From: Lunularia cruciata
Taxonomy: Eukaryota; Streptophyta; Marchantiopsida; Lunulariales; Lunulariaceae
Length of the DNA stretch: 64,000 bases
Reading direction: 5' to 3'
Assembly: GCA_948567375.1 (NCBI GenBank)
Contig: OX419757.1
Coordinates: 51,643,665 to 51,707,664, forward strand
Below, piece by piece: positions 32,949-45,034 of this stretch (positions within the stretch are counted from its first letter, which is position 1; each line of letters starts with the position of its first letter). The notes below the pieces were generated by a model that searched no databases, was not told the origin of the DNA, and saw only the letters and a list, made by a program, of their open reading frames with translations. Position numbers and translations under genes: made by a program.

Positions 32949-35639
32949 TATACTACCTTGGAGATAGTAAGGCTAGATTCTAGAATATAAATCTCTTATT
33001 TAAAAATAACTAAATAAAATAATTCAATTTATTTATGAAAATTATCAATGAGTACCTTGTAGAGCTCAGATTATTGTGCAAAAAACAAGGCAAGTACCCT
33101 CTGGTTTGGTAAAGAAGTACAAACATTTTATAGTGATATGACCAACAAAATTGCACTCTTACCTCACCCCTATTTGCAAACCTATTGGTTCATTGATGAT
33201 TAATAATGTGTTCTTTTATGTTAGAGCTAAAGGTATGCCCAAAGAAAAAATCAAAAGGCGTAAGTCCAAGAACTAACTTTGCCTAGTAACTAACAAAAGA
33301 AGAAGCTATTCATGTGTTGCACATATTGCTAACCTACAAACAACAAGAGTGACCTCTAAGTATATTTGCCCATCTAAATTGCCATATTGGTCTTTAGCTT
33401 TTAATGCTCTATGTTGACTACACAAAAGTGTGTATAACCATTGAGAAAATGAGTGCACCTTGAGGTTGCTTGTAAACTAACGTCTTTTCTTTCTATGATC
33501 TACAAGAAAAGGGTGAGCAAGGTAAATCTGTCCACAAGAGATACCATTTCCAATTTTTGTGCAAGAGTTACAATATTATAGGAAAGTGGAAGTTGTTCCA
33601 AACCCATTGAGCTTGTACATGTTTATAATTGAGCTTTGCTTTGTATGTGTGTATTCTCACATGGTGGTTTTAGAGGCAAGAGTATTTTTCTATAATGAAA
33701 ATAAAGTTGGTCAAGTCTATAAAGCTATGAACAAATTTGGTCAAGTTTATGACTATAAGTCTGCATAAAAGATTGACTTTATCATACAAAGTTCAAGGAG
33801 AATTATTATGTCTCTTATCTTGCTCTAAAGAAAATGCTTCTTTTTGAAGGACCCATAGGCTAATGTAGTCTTATAACCAATGCTCATATACCAAAGAAGT
33901 TATTGGTAGTTAGAGTTTTGCACTAGGAAGATCTAGAATATGTAAGAGAAAAATCCATGCAAGAGCTAGAAGCAAATTTTTGATCCAAAGGATGGTGGTA
34001 CTCAAAGAACTCTTCAAGATATTAGTAAGTCATGAAAAGTAAACTTATTGTGGAAAGTAAAATCTATTAAAATTAAGTTATTGATGTGATTCCAACCAGA
34101 TGGATAGTGCTTGCATCCACAACACCAATCAATATTCCATTGGAAAGCATATGAAGATGAAGATTTAAGGAAGCTCAAGCAAAAATTGGAAATAGGTGTC
34201 CAACCAAGAGCTTATGTAGTTCTACTATTGACTTGCTTAATTCTCGGTAATCTTTGGTGTTTCCTTTGGTTTTGTATTTTTTGCTTTAATTTTTATAGAT
34301 TTCTTAAGTCATATATTTAGCATTATAATTATTTTTTTTATCACATTTGATAACATAAATATACAAAAAAGAACAATAAAATCTTTCAAAATACAAAAGG
34401 ATGTTATAAGTATACCAGGTAAATGCAAGTCCACCAAGTCAAAGCACTCTTTGATGTAGATCTTACCTTTTTAAGCTTATGCAATACATAAAGAGTATGG
34501 AGATAATCATGGAGGCAAATAATATGTACCACAATTTCCTAGTAGGTGCAAAATATAAGACGTGTTTTCTCTATCTCCAAGAGCAAGCACCAACTAGCAT
34601 ATCTATAGTAAAGGTATTAGAGATCTCAAGGATGTGGTATAAGAGTGGTTCACTTTAGCCAAAGTGGATATGTTGCATGACTACAACATTCAAGGATTGG
34701 ACGCATGATTATTTTCTGGCATTTTAACAAGATGATGTGTATATTTAAATTACCTCTTTTGATGCAAAGACCACCTCCCTCTATTAGTTCAACGTTTGCA
34801 ACAATGGGTGGATGTAGGATTTTGGGTTGAATGAAGTATCTTTAATAGAATATGATATAAGAACAACTCAAGAATGTAGGCTGATCGCACATCACTAACA
34901 AGTAGGAGATGGAGATGGTGGTCTTTTGGACTAAAGATGTCTATGGAGTTGTTTAGCTTGTGTGATCGCATGAAAGAAAGTTTTTGAATATGATAAAGGC
35001 TTTTGCTTTTGGTTTGAAGATGTGAAGATGTTTATTGAGTTCTTTGGCTTGTTTAGTTTGTGGAGAGGAGTCCTCTAATCTGATAGAAGCTTTGGCCTTC
35101 ATTTATAGGATCATAAAGAATACTTAGTACCTGTAAAAGCCTAGCAAGAGTACCTAGCAAAAGCCTCAAAAGTCAACAAGCTGGACGTTTACTTCTCAAA
35201 GCGAAGCAAGTGGGTCATGGATCTTCAAATTGGTTTGGAGACCATAATGATGAATGCACTCTGAGTGGTGTATCATTGAGTAAAATAGTATAAGTTTTAC
35301 AATAAATATTATATATATGTATATATATATATATATTTATATATTTATATCTCTCTCTCCCTCTCCTCTCTCTTTTACAATTTTTACTTTATTTTATTTT
35401 TCATCAAGAAGAGTTTGGAAGTGTTACAAGTATGGCTATACATACTTCCAACTACCTTGAAACTATTTGTGTAATACTCGTACTTCCATACTTGAAATAC
35501 TTCCAAAATCGTATTGATTTTACTTTCTTGTTAATAAACACATAAAAATACAACATAACAAAGGCTAAAAGTAAATATTTGGAGCATAAGAGGTATTGAG
35601 GCTTATCTAATCCTCAAACAACCATATGTAAACCTTTTT
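32949..35639. other. AT-rich stretch without supported genes
   Basis: About 2.7 kb with short, unconvincing frames. A microsatellite of AT repeats passing into CT repeats lies at about 35308-35372. Composition changes sharply at about 35640, where the gene island begins. Confidence 0.55.
35310..35372. repeat. Compound AT/CT microsatellite
   Basis: Runs of TATATA with interruptions are followed by TCTCTCTCCCTCTCCTCTCTC. Smaller AT tracts occur at 51278-51293 and 54112-54140. Confidence 0.85.
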
Positions 35640-36800
35640 TGTCTGAAACACCTCGGTCCAATTTTTTTATATATTACTGCAATCAGGAACGCCGAGGGGT
35701 TCGTGGTGGTTCTGAGCGGCTTTTATACTCAATGCTATATTATAATCTTGGGATGTATCAACCTTCGCTTTTAACTTTGAGTCTATGTCGCTCATGTGTT
35801 TTCTGTCAATTCCTATTGCTTAGCTTTACATCTATTTACTGTGAACCTATTCACTTTGCTTCCGCTCTCATTTCTCCTATAATCTTGGTCGACGTGAGAT
35901 GCGTTTATAAGATGAACTTATACCAGAGAAGGCAATAGACATCCAATATCACCCATCGGCGACAGGAGAAATCTTATATATCTTTAAATCTTGCGCCATG
36001 TTGCGAAGTGATAGGAAATTCAAATTCACCTGGGCCAGTCTCTGAACTTTCTGCCTACTCCATTAGAAATTCTTCTCCTCGTGAAAACAGCAGCTTTAAA
36101 GTGCTTTAGCAGCAAACACTTCGCATCGATCATGCCAAAGGAGAAACGATGTTTTCTTAACTTTTGAGTGTTTTCCCGATTAGTCTGAAACGTCCTGAGA
36201 CCAATGACATGCTTGACACTATTCTCCACAGGAAAGTACTGTACGTAACTCTCACGGACAGTTGCTGTGGACTACAGTTCCTTACCCCGGTACTCTGACT
36301 CTACATGAGCATCTCCAGTTGAAGCCATGTGCTCCTGGTGGAGCTCGACTGGCGCTTTCGTAGCCCTAACACAGTCTCCTCTAGTCAAGCTGGCCATACA
36401 AAGTAGGTTTAAACTTTCACCAGTTACCGTTCTGACACAAAGGTGAGATGAAGTTAAGGCGTTTTGTCCGAAAATTGATGGGCTGGCAATACCTTAGGAC
36501 TGTAGCCTGTTCATGCTTTAGGGGCCCAATATGAACTTAAGGTCCGGCGGTTTGTTGGCTCTCTTAACCATGGGGAAGAAAGAGACCTTGGATTGAGGCG
36601 ACATGGAGAAGAATCGGTCATTGTCTAGAAGTCGATCGTCTGTACGAGGTACAGATTACCGTTTATTTGCTGGATTAGGTTAAATCGCTGATTGGTAAAT
36701 CTTTGCTTCGGTCGAAGATCCATGCTTCCAATTTGATTTTGATTGAATATTTGCAACAACTTCTAGTTAATGTGAATGATTTGACTACAGGAAGACTGCC
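35640..36800. other. 3' flank of the gene island
   Basis: GC and CpG are clearly higher than in the transposon-rich flanks, but I find no convincing coding frame (the ORFs at 35639-35938 plus and 36026-36229 minus look random). It probably holds the 3' untranslated region of the minus-strand gene and some unique spacer. No clear AATAAA signal was found for the minus strand near 36.7 kb. Confidence 0.4.
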
Positions 36801-39800
36801 TTATGCCCCCAGTAGACCTACGAACAGTCCGTCTTTATTTCCTTCAGGATCAGGCAAGTCGTTGACAACACTACTTTGAATATACTGTTCTACTTCGGGC
36901 CTTTGTTGCCTCCAATGGTAATGTCGCCTCTCATATGAAACCTCCTGTCCATCTCGTCCCCCATGGAATAGTTGTGGTGATCCCTCCTCAGTGCTCTCTG
37001 GCTGTGCCACAATTTGCCTCAATGATTTTAATGACTCAAGTAGGACCATAGGGGTCATGTCACCAGCATTGCGACTCTGCGATTCTACATGATTACGAGT
37101 GTCATGTGACACACCGCTTGCTGCCTTTCCTAGCCTCTCTGCAGCCATCCATGAGCAGGTGCATGCCAGCGGATTCATCCTTCCGTCAAATTATGCAAGT
37201 GGTTAAACGTTCCAAGAGTCTCGTAAACATGTTAACACTAATTTCTGTGATCATCATTATCTTACTAACGTATGCACAAAGGCTGGTTGCAAGCTTTTCA
37301 ATCTAAGAACTTGGATCCACATTTAACGGAATTAGAAACGAGTCAAAATTGGCGGGGAAAAAGTTTACGCAAGGTGAGGTTAAGGGCTTCACGTGCGCTG
37401 CCAGACAAAGTTACAACAAAGCATTAGAGCCTGAACCATTACCGGATCCGTGATTGATATCTTCTTCAAAGATGAACCCGTGCATCTCACGCTGCTCCTT
37501 CTCTCGAATCTTCGAGAATGGATGAGATGCAGGTGGGCCCATTCTCTCACGGCCCTCACGCCCACGCAAGACCTACCACACATCCAGTCGTGACCAAAGA
37601 TCATAAAGGCACATTGTGTCTGACATTCCAGCAGTACCGTACACTCAATTACCGTAGAGAGCAGGTGAATATAGGTCAGGGACTGTTATTACTTGTCGCT
37701 TATGCGTCAGGAACTTCCTGAACTATACCTTCAAGTGAGCCCTTTTCTTTTGAATCTCAGGCCTGAATGTACATTCCTTCATCTCCAAAGATTGTCTCTC
37801 TTTTCGCAGAGCTTCAATGTCAGACTGCCATTTAGCTCTGTCTGCTAGGATAATTTTGTACCACTGACGACTTGAACTGCATTTCGTAAACACAACAGTC
37901 TCAGACAAAAATTAAACAATGTAAGTGCACCAATAAGAACAGAGCTAAGAGCCGAGAGCAGTCGTGCTTTAGACAGCAGAGTGATAATTGCGTCGTTGTG
38001 CTTGGGCAGTGAATGCAACCTGAATCTTCTTCTTCGAACAGCCAGGTTCCGGGAGTATCGATCCATCTTGAATTGGAAATGCATGGGGAGGTCATGTTTC
38101 TTGTGTTTGAGAACCAAGTGGACTGTACCTGTTTTACGTGCTTTTTCCTGTGATGATGCAACACCAAGATCAATCTTGAAGACACAAAATCATATGCAGC
38201 ACATTGAAATGCAACTCCTTGAAAGTTAGGAGCCCTTTGTAGACAGCAGGATGCTCATTTAGATCTTTCATAAAACTCATCATCGAGAAAATGAAGGCTT
38301 GTTAAGCAGACCAGCAATCTTCTTCCCTTCGCAGACATTACATTCCCGAGTACCATTTCCGTGTTCAACTTTCAAATTCAGTGACCTGGTTACTAACTAA
38401 TTACAAGCTACCTGGATTGCCTTCATTGAACTAACAAAAGATTCGAAGTCGATAGGTTTTTCGCCTCCCATCTCTCTTAACCTAGCAACGTCTTCAATTG
38501 CATCGTCAGAGAGTTGATTCAAATCCGCAGTTCCCAGCTCCACAAACCCGTCCTGGACACAAACCCACGATCGAGTATTGTATATGAATTGAAAACATGA
38601 TTTTGTCAAAGCCGATGAGCTGAAGTGCTGACGGTCTTGCAGGTTCTGAGGAGACCTTGTCTTTGTCAAGGTAATCAAAGATCTGATGAATTCTCCTTTC
38701 TTTGATACTATCAAGCAACTTCTGGGATCTTGAGCCCACATACTGACAGCTTGCCTGCTCCTTTTTAGTCTGCATATCTCTCTCAGCAAGCCACTGCTTT
38801 TTCCTGTCCATTGTATCTTTGAGCTGATATAAAAATTCTCCAATTGGCAGATCGCTAGTGTTTCTCTGCATTCATCACGTAGAGGAGTCAGCACTACTGG
38901 CCTATACTTTTTCTTATAGCTTGATTCGTTCTCCTTAGTACAAGAGACCATGAATGTGCCACATGTGGATGAGAGCAGAAACCGTTCGAAGAGCGAAGAG
39001 TCCACACCCACTGAGGACCGAATCGACGCAAACTAACCGCATGGAAATCTAAACAGCTAAGCATGCAAGTCTAAGCAACTAGGACTTGCCTCAAAAATGT
39101 TGCAATGCGGAATTAATAAAGTTATATATCCCAGAGATGGTGAAGATTGCATTCAACGTTAAGTCATCATAAAGCAAAGAAGCAATTAGCAAAGAAGCAT
39201 TCATTCCGGATCGATTGTGAAGTAACAGACATTATTGCTAGTTTCTATTAAAGGGGAAAGAGCGAAGTGTATCAGGACTGGATATGCATATCACAATGTG
39301 CTCTATGAGCGCGTGCGGCCTAAACACTGAACATAAGAAGGACGCAGACGGACCATCGGAGTAAGCATGTAACCACGAATGACTTCATCAGTGCCGAAGT
39401 AAGTGAGCGAACGCCAGTACCCCTGATACCGAGTTTCTGTTTTAGGGGTGAATGTTTCATGTAGTCTAGAGATGTTACTGAAGAACATTTTTTCTCGTGT
39501 GGACTTGCGTTCCAGCTAATATTGATACTAATCGCATTTTCTGGACCAGCCAGTTCAAAGGCATTTCTCTCGGTCCACATAAGCAGTGGCAGTGCCAGCA
39601 TCGAGAGCTGATTCTAGGAAATCTTCCGCACATAACTCTTCTGTGGAGATATTTTTCTGGCCTCACAGATCTGGGGACAAATGGCGAAACCTTGGGGCCG
39701 TAACTGATGTGCTTTTGATATTTGTGGTAGGACTTCTTCTGAATTGTTGCTGAAGTCAGCAGTTTCTTACATCATATAAGGGTTTGCGTCCCGTAACTGG

Positions 39801-42525
39801 TGTGAACAGCTCCTGACCCGTTGCTGCATCAACTGGTTTTGCAGCTATCTGCTGCCACATCTGTTTCTTCTCCGTCAGCTTCGACGCATAATTCAACAAC
39901 CTATCAAATACAGTTGCCTCCCGATAGAAGCCATCGTCCCTGTCTAAGCCGTGAGCTTGCCTCTGTCTGTTGATATGAGGCTGAAATGTTACTCTGGATA
40001 AGTTAGTAACAGAAGTTAGCAAAATTGTGTTCAAATATGCAACATTACGCTGTCTGTATCGAGCTTTTCATTGAGCCTGAAATTAATATCTCCTTGCAGC
40101 AACTCTCCCTGCTTACATTCGACGGAACCAAAGGACAGGAAACCGTTTTCTGTACTTTGTAAACAGCTAAGACTTGGTGATAAGTTGATGGTCTTGCATT
40201 CAACTGGAGCTTAAACTAACCCTTCAGGGTACCATTGGGTATATTCCGCTTGACGACGACGTCGATTTTCAGCATCCAGAAACAGCTGTTCGAAGCGGTT
40301 AGTGCTCCCATCATTCAAAAGCTTTTGGGAAAGCCGACGACGATTTATCCGGGGTTTGAAGGTGCACTCCATGAGTTTAGCCTCCCATATCTAAGGATAA
40401 CAAAAAGGCCCAGTCAATCCTGAGAAGGATTACCTTCTTCTCTATTCTGGATTTACATCGTGCGGAAACAAGATAAATAAGTTCTGGGCACTCTGAACCC
40501 TACTGCACCATTCTTCACCTCATTACGCAACTCTTGCAATTGATCCTGTCTTGGCTTGTCCGCCGTTTGTAGCCTGTGCCAAATTTGACCCTGATCCCTT
40601 CTCAGCTGTTTTGCTCGCTTGCTTCACATTAAACGTTCACGTTTTATGAGCCACCGCTGATTGATCGCCCTTTTCGCTACTCTAGGATTCAGTGCTCATA
40701 TTGAAGGACAGAGATGTTAGGGCACAGTCGTTGTGCCGCATGAAATTTTACAGGAGATGGGAATGATCGGCCACCCTTGACTGGAAGCTGGAAGTCTAGC
40801 GTAAGTACCATTGCAGATAACAACACTTCATGACTTGAAGAGCATGAATGCAGATTGCTATCGGAAGGGATGGAAAATACTCTCTATACCTAATCTCAGG
40901 CTTCAGAGTTAGTTCTTTCAACTCCTTGGCCTCATCTTCTTTCTGTTTTTTCTCTACCATTTTTTTCAATTGTTCCATTTTAGTGAGGCCCTCAGAGTAC
41001 AGCAATTCGCCATAGTTGCAATACTGTTTGGCAGTCCTTCCCCGCATTCGCCAGATTCTCCAGGATTTCTGCAACCATCAAACTGCTATAATGATCTGAA
41101 GCTGAACAATGAATGTATATGTCTTTATCTCTAGGACACCTAACAAGTGGCAATCAATCAAACCGGTCTACCACTGATCAGTATGCCAAAGCATGACAAA
41201 ACATGAGGCAACTCAAATATTAGACAATATCAACCAATTGGAAACGAACAGTTCTTATATCTCAGTGATATTACTAGCCTATGTCTGTCAAACATCTCAT
41301 AAACATGAAATGAATCACACACCTTTGATACGTAAGCTCTGTTCCTTTCAAGCTTCTCCTGATACATCTCCATATTCCTGACTTTTTCAATTTCACTCCG
41401 CTGCTTCTGCCTCAAGAACTCAGCGTACAGTCGCATGTATACAGCCTTCTGCTTGACAACAGGTAGCAGTTTGCAGGAAATCAGCCTGTAAAGCACATGT
41501 TTAAATCCGTGTGGACTCCTGGTTTTTGTCTAGTTCCTAAATTGGCAGGTTTGTGTTGACCAAAATTTTAATGGGTTCAAACACTCTACACTAAGATGCA
41601 CCATTTTCTGATGAAGGAAGGCAAAGTTTTAAGATCAGCAAGACGGTGGATGCATCACCGCTTTGTCAGTAAGCGGTCTTTGAATCATGTTCGCAAGATC
41701 TTTGCTTTTGTCCCTTTCAGGAGCTTGCGTCCTTGCTAGACTGGTAAGTGTAGGTGCAAGTAAACGTTCCGAAAGTCTTCTTTTGGTCTTTGTCTGCTTC
41801 TTGGATTGAGATGCAACACCGGCATTCCTGAGTTGACGACCTGCTTGCATCCCTTCATCACCCCTCGGCTTGCAACATGACCTACTAACTCCATCTTGAC
41901 CGAATCCCGGCTCACGCCTTGACGGAGAATGGCCGGTGTTCTTATTACTGGGATTAGATCCTTGATATAATCTAGGTGTCTCGCAGGATCGCGGATCTTC
42001 CTTCTCATGATCAGAAGGTTCATTATCCTCCCTACTGCAAACAAAGTAGGAGGTCGAGACTATTCAGGATCGACAGTGTTCCGAGGACACAATGGGGAAG
42101 TCTCTGTTTAGCCTTTACCCATGAACTCTAAAACTTTTCTCTGTAGAGAGTAGTTTTCGTTTAGGATCTGCAAGGATAGCTGACAAGCATCCGATGATCT
42201 CAGACATAGATTAGAAATATTCAGCACATGTGCCAAACAACGGTAGAAGCTTTATTCGCACACAGCTCAATTTCAGGAGTCTAGCCGGGACTAAGGGTTG
42301 GCTGGACCTGAGGCTGACGATATTGCTCACGATGTGCTCCGTCAGGGGTGCGACGAACTGTTCAGGCAGAGAATGATCTGAACAAAACTTGCTGGCGACA
42401 GCTTCTGCCGAGTCCCCCTCTTTCATTTCAATGTGTTCCACGCACCCATCCTCGATTTCCACAGTGATTGCCAGAAGAATTCGCCGATTATCTGGCTCGT
42501 TCTCTGTAATGGCAAGCGAATCCAT
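36801..42525 (-). CDS. EF-hand protein with repeated CTF[KR]P motifs, probable flagellar/basal-body type
   Basis: A multi-exon gene whose splice phases mostly fit. Supported exons, 5' to 3': 42525-42308, 42034-~41660, ~41479-41323, 41068-40890, 40621-40504, 40390-40221, 40076-40049 (28 nt), ~39993-39771, then one or two unresolved exons (39680-39430), 38865-38656, 38552-38412, ~38264-38203, 38147-38020, 37876-37729, 37572-37443, 37138-36801. The start is ATG 42523-42525 (MDSLAITENEPD); TAA lies upstream in frame. The N-terminus holds a small domain (LLAITVEIEDG then EQFVAPLTEHIVSNIVSL), a disordered linker, then charged helices punctuated by ELTLKPEI, ECTFKPRI, VTFQPHI and ECTFRPEI. An EF-hand near the C-terminal third is FDYLDKDK + DGFVEL. 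The estimated product is about 900 aa with no signal peptide or membrane segment. I know this motif style from flagellated protists and plants with swimming sperm. Function is inferred; the middle exons are uncertain. Confidence 0.75.
38412..38865 (-). other. EF-hand whose calcium loop is split by a 103-bp intron
   Basis: The exon at 38865-38656 ends with RRIHQIFDYLDKDK; the next exon (38552-38412) begins DGFVELGTADLNQL. Together they make a canonical loop, D-K-D-K-D-G-F-V-E-L, with acidic residues at positions 1, 3 and 5 and the Gly at 6. The intron (38655-38553) has GT and CAG ends in phase 0. The second exon continues KPIDFESFVSSMKAIQ, an EF-hand-like exiting helix, and ends at a GTAGCT donor. 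Confidence 0.88.
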
Positions 42526-42559
42526 GAGATGACTGCTTTTCACATCCTTTTACGTTATG

Positions 42560-44290
42560 CTTGAACGCTCAAGAACATGGCGAATGGCTTATCTCTCGTG
42601 GTCACCTTTGTTTGGCCTCTTATCTTGTTGGGATTCCCTGTATCCACACTCTTGCTTCTGAGCCTCCTGGAGATGAGAAGCGAAGACATATCCTGATATT
42701 CCAGTTGGACTTCAACACTTTGTGCGATGGTCGTGAAAGTTAAGTGATTCCTTCTTTCTCTGAACATCTGAACATCTGAAGCTAAGTAGTATTTGATACA
42801 GGCCGGTTTGAGAATCAGTAGCACATGTTCTGGGCAGTTAAACTTCTCAGGATGCGTTGATACACGAATTTGAGATAAAACAAAACCCTAATGTAGTTGA
42901 TGACCTGAATTCTTAGTTGGATATTGAGCTGGGCACTTAGGAGGCCCGGCGACACATCGGTTCGACTCAACACTACATGCGTTTCAGAGAACAGAGTTTT
43001 AGATGAAGGTCTATTCTTTGCGAACCGGATAAATTATCGCTCACCGTGTTTTTCTTCATGGACGACTGCTGAAGTGTTATTGTTCGTTTAGGCGGCCGAT
43101 TTCATCGACCTGTTCTTCCCTTCAGTGATCCAATAACGGCACTCTCTTTCTGCAATAGAGGAGCTGTTGAAAAAGGATAAAGCTAAGCGTTCGAGAAGGA
43201 TCACGATAACACGACAGCCTTCTCAGGACTATCCAGAAACATGGCTTTCGGGAATACTTGTACGTAAGTAAGAATTGCAGACAACGAGTGCAATGACATT
43301 TTAGTTCATCCTCGCCAGGCTCACATAAAGGGGCAGCGTTGAGCACTTACATCCGACCTTCCTAGTTAAAGTCGATACATATCCATCTTATCCAGCGGTC
43401 ATCTACGTAAGAAACCACAAGGTCTGTTCCAAATTCAGCGATTCGCCTGACCTCCACCATTTCAATAAGTGCAGGTAGTGAATCCTTAGCAATTCATTCC
43501 TCGCACAACGTCCCCGTGAACACGCCCTGCAATAAACTCTACCCAACAATCTGAGCTCCGACTAACCGTATCAGAACAAGCTCTTCCACCTCTTTCATGC
43601 CCAGGCACCGTAAATCCACCTCGTACGACTCATCCCTGCAATCTTACATCCACAGCTTGACGACAAATAGAATTCCCTATTTCACCCAGTCATCTGATCA
43701 CACCCATACCCTTGCTGTACCACCACTCGTAAGCGCTCAGCCGTCACGAATCAAGTTTCCACAGGACATGTCAACTAAGCCACCAAATCGGAAGGTGATG
43801 GCGAATTCGGCAGCCACACTCGAAGTGAAGAAGACATCGGGATGTCTGTCGTCGACGCTCATGCCACCCAAAGAGCTTGGGCTTGGCAGTCGGGCAGTGG
43901 TAACGGTGAGTTGTGCTGCATCCGCCCTAGTTTCGTAAACGCTTGACCTATTCAGACTTATCCTTGCGTCGCTTTGGTGAGGGTGTGCTTTTAACAGGGC
44001 TCTCACACTTCAAAAGACCCTTTGGCATCTCCTCTCTTCTCCTTCCCTCCCCTCGCCCATAGCTCAATCCCCACGATGCCTTCTTGCCTACTTCGTGGAG
44101 GAGGGGCAAGAACCTGCCGGGAATACTCTCATAGCAGCTTATGGGCAGCTTGTGGAGTTCCCCACGAACTCGTCGACTCCAAACTCTATATAGGAAAGCG
44201 GGGTTCAAGGAAAAGAAAAGAGGACCATGCAACAAATTCCGAACTAAACGACTACAGTGATGGAAGAAGTTGTTCACATCTTCTCCGTTA
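42560..44290. other. 5' part of the gene island: leader, possible extra exons or second gene
   Basis: High-GC sequence upstream of the ATG at 42525. On the minus strand, 42745-42616 could be a coding exon (EVQLEYQDMSSLLISRRL) with an AAG/GTGACC donor. It joins the ATG exon in phase across a 59-base intron, so the true start may be farther upstream. ATGAAGAAAAACACG/GTGAGC at about 43060 is another donor-like site. Long frames on both strands at 43597-43938 (plus) and 44006-43737 (minus) are mutually shadowing and I cannot choose between them. Confidence 0.4.
44183..44192 (-). promoter_or_regulatory. TATA-box candidate at the island edge
   Basis: CTATATAG, a palindrome, sits about 100 bases inside the composition boundary. 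Read on the minus strand it is followed about 170 bases later by a purine-rich leader and ATGCCAAAGGG (about 44018). It could serve either strand; no other core promoter is obvious. Confidence 0.35.
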
Positions 44291-44444
44291 GAAAAGAAAA
44301 GCCGACCTCATAGAACACAAGAAGGATGGGACTACCTATCAAGCCTTACAAGGGAGAGACAAAAGAGGTAGAATGGGGCTATGCTCCAATAGGATCGATA
44401 ATAGATATCTGCCTACCACACCTAAGATATCCTAGCTATGCAAA

Positions 44445-44828
44445 TAATAAGGTCTACAAACTACATGAGTAAGCAAAGAAGCATCATGTAGAGTAATTGC
44501 TCTCCTTTGGATTGCACCAATGCTATCCGGTAGAACAATGAACACATGCTGTCTAAAATATGCTACAAAGTATGAAAGTGAGAGTGTTACCCCTTACATC
44601 TAATATGATAAACTCTCACGCACTCCGAGCTATGCTAGTAGTAGGGTCTACAAACTACTAGAGCATCCAAAGAAGCATCACCTAGAGTGATTGCTCTCCT
44701 ATGGATTGCACTTGCGAATGTTCTCTATGGAGCAATTGATACAAGTTGTCTAAAGTATGCTACAAAGTATAAGAGTGAGAGTTGTACCCCTAACGTCTAA
44801 TATGATAAGCTCTTGTGCATTCCCTAAC
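44445..44828. repeat. Two-copy tandem duplication, period 194 bp
   Basis: GGTCTACAAACTAC recurs at 44451 and 44645, followed in both copies by AAGAAGCATCA, GATTGCTCTCCT and TGTCTAAA-TATGCTACAAAGTAT. The copies are similar but not identical. There is no coding capacity. It lies immediately outside the gene island. Confidence 0.8.
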
Positions 44829-45034
44829 AAATGTGTTGAACACCATGTCCATATAACTCCAAGACTAGAAGAACAGAGAGGTGACATTGCTACATACACA
44901 TATACTTGGAGACCTAATGTGTTGTTGCACCGCTCGCCGCCCATCCAAGAGGATGAGTAATCACTCACTCCAAAACTCCATCACTTGTAGGGTTTGTAAC
45001 CACAATTTCTCCATCCGGTCAGTCTAGTACTTCA

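Noticed and set aside
35310-35372. Microsatellite as functional element
   Set aside because: Simple AT/CT repeats of this size are common in plant DNA and nothing nearby depends on them.
43597-43938. 113-aa plus-strand ORF in the GC-rich island
   Set aside because: Opposite-strand frames are equally open, no domain is visible, and codon use cannot decide; kept only as unresolved.
36801-44290. Horizontal transfer or contamination as source of the high-GC gene island
   Set aside because: It has spliceosomal introns and eukaryotic domain style, and plant unique sequence often differs this way from methylated repeats; no foreign signature seen.
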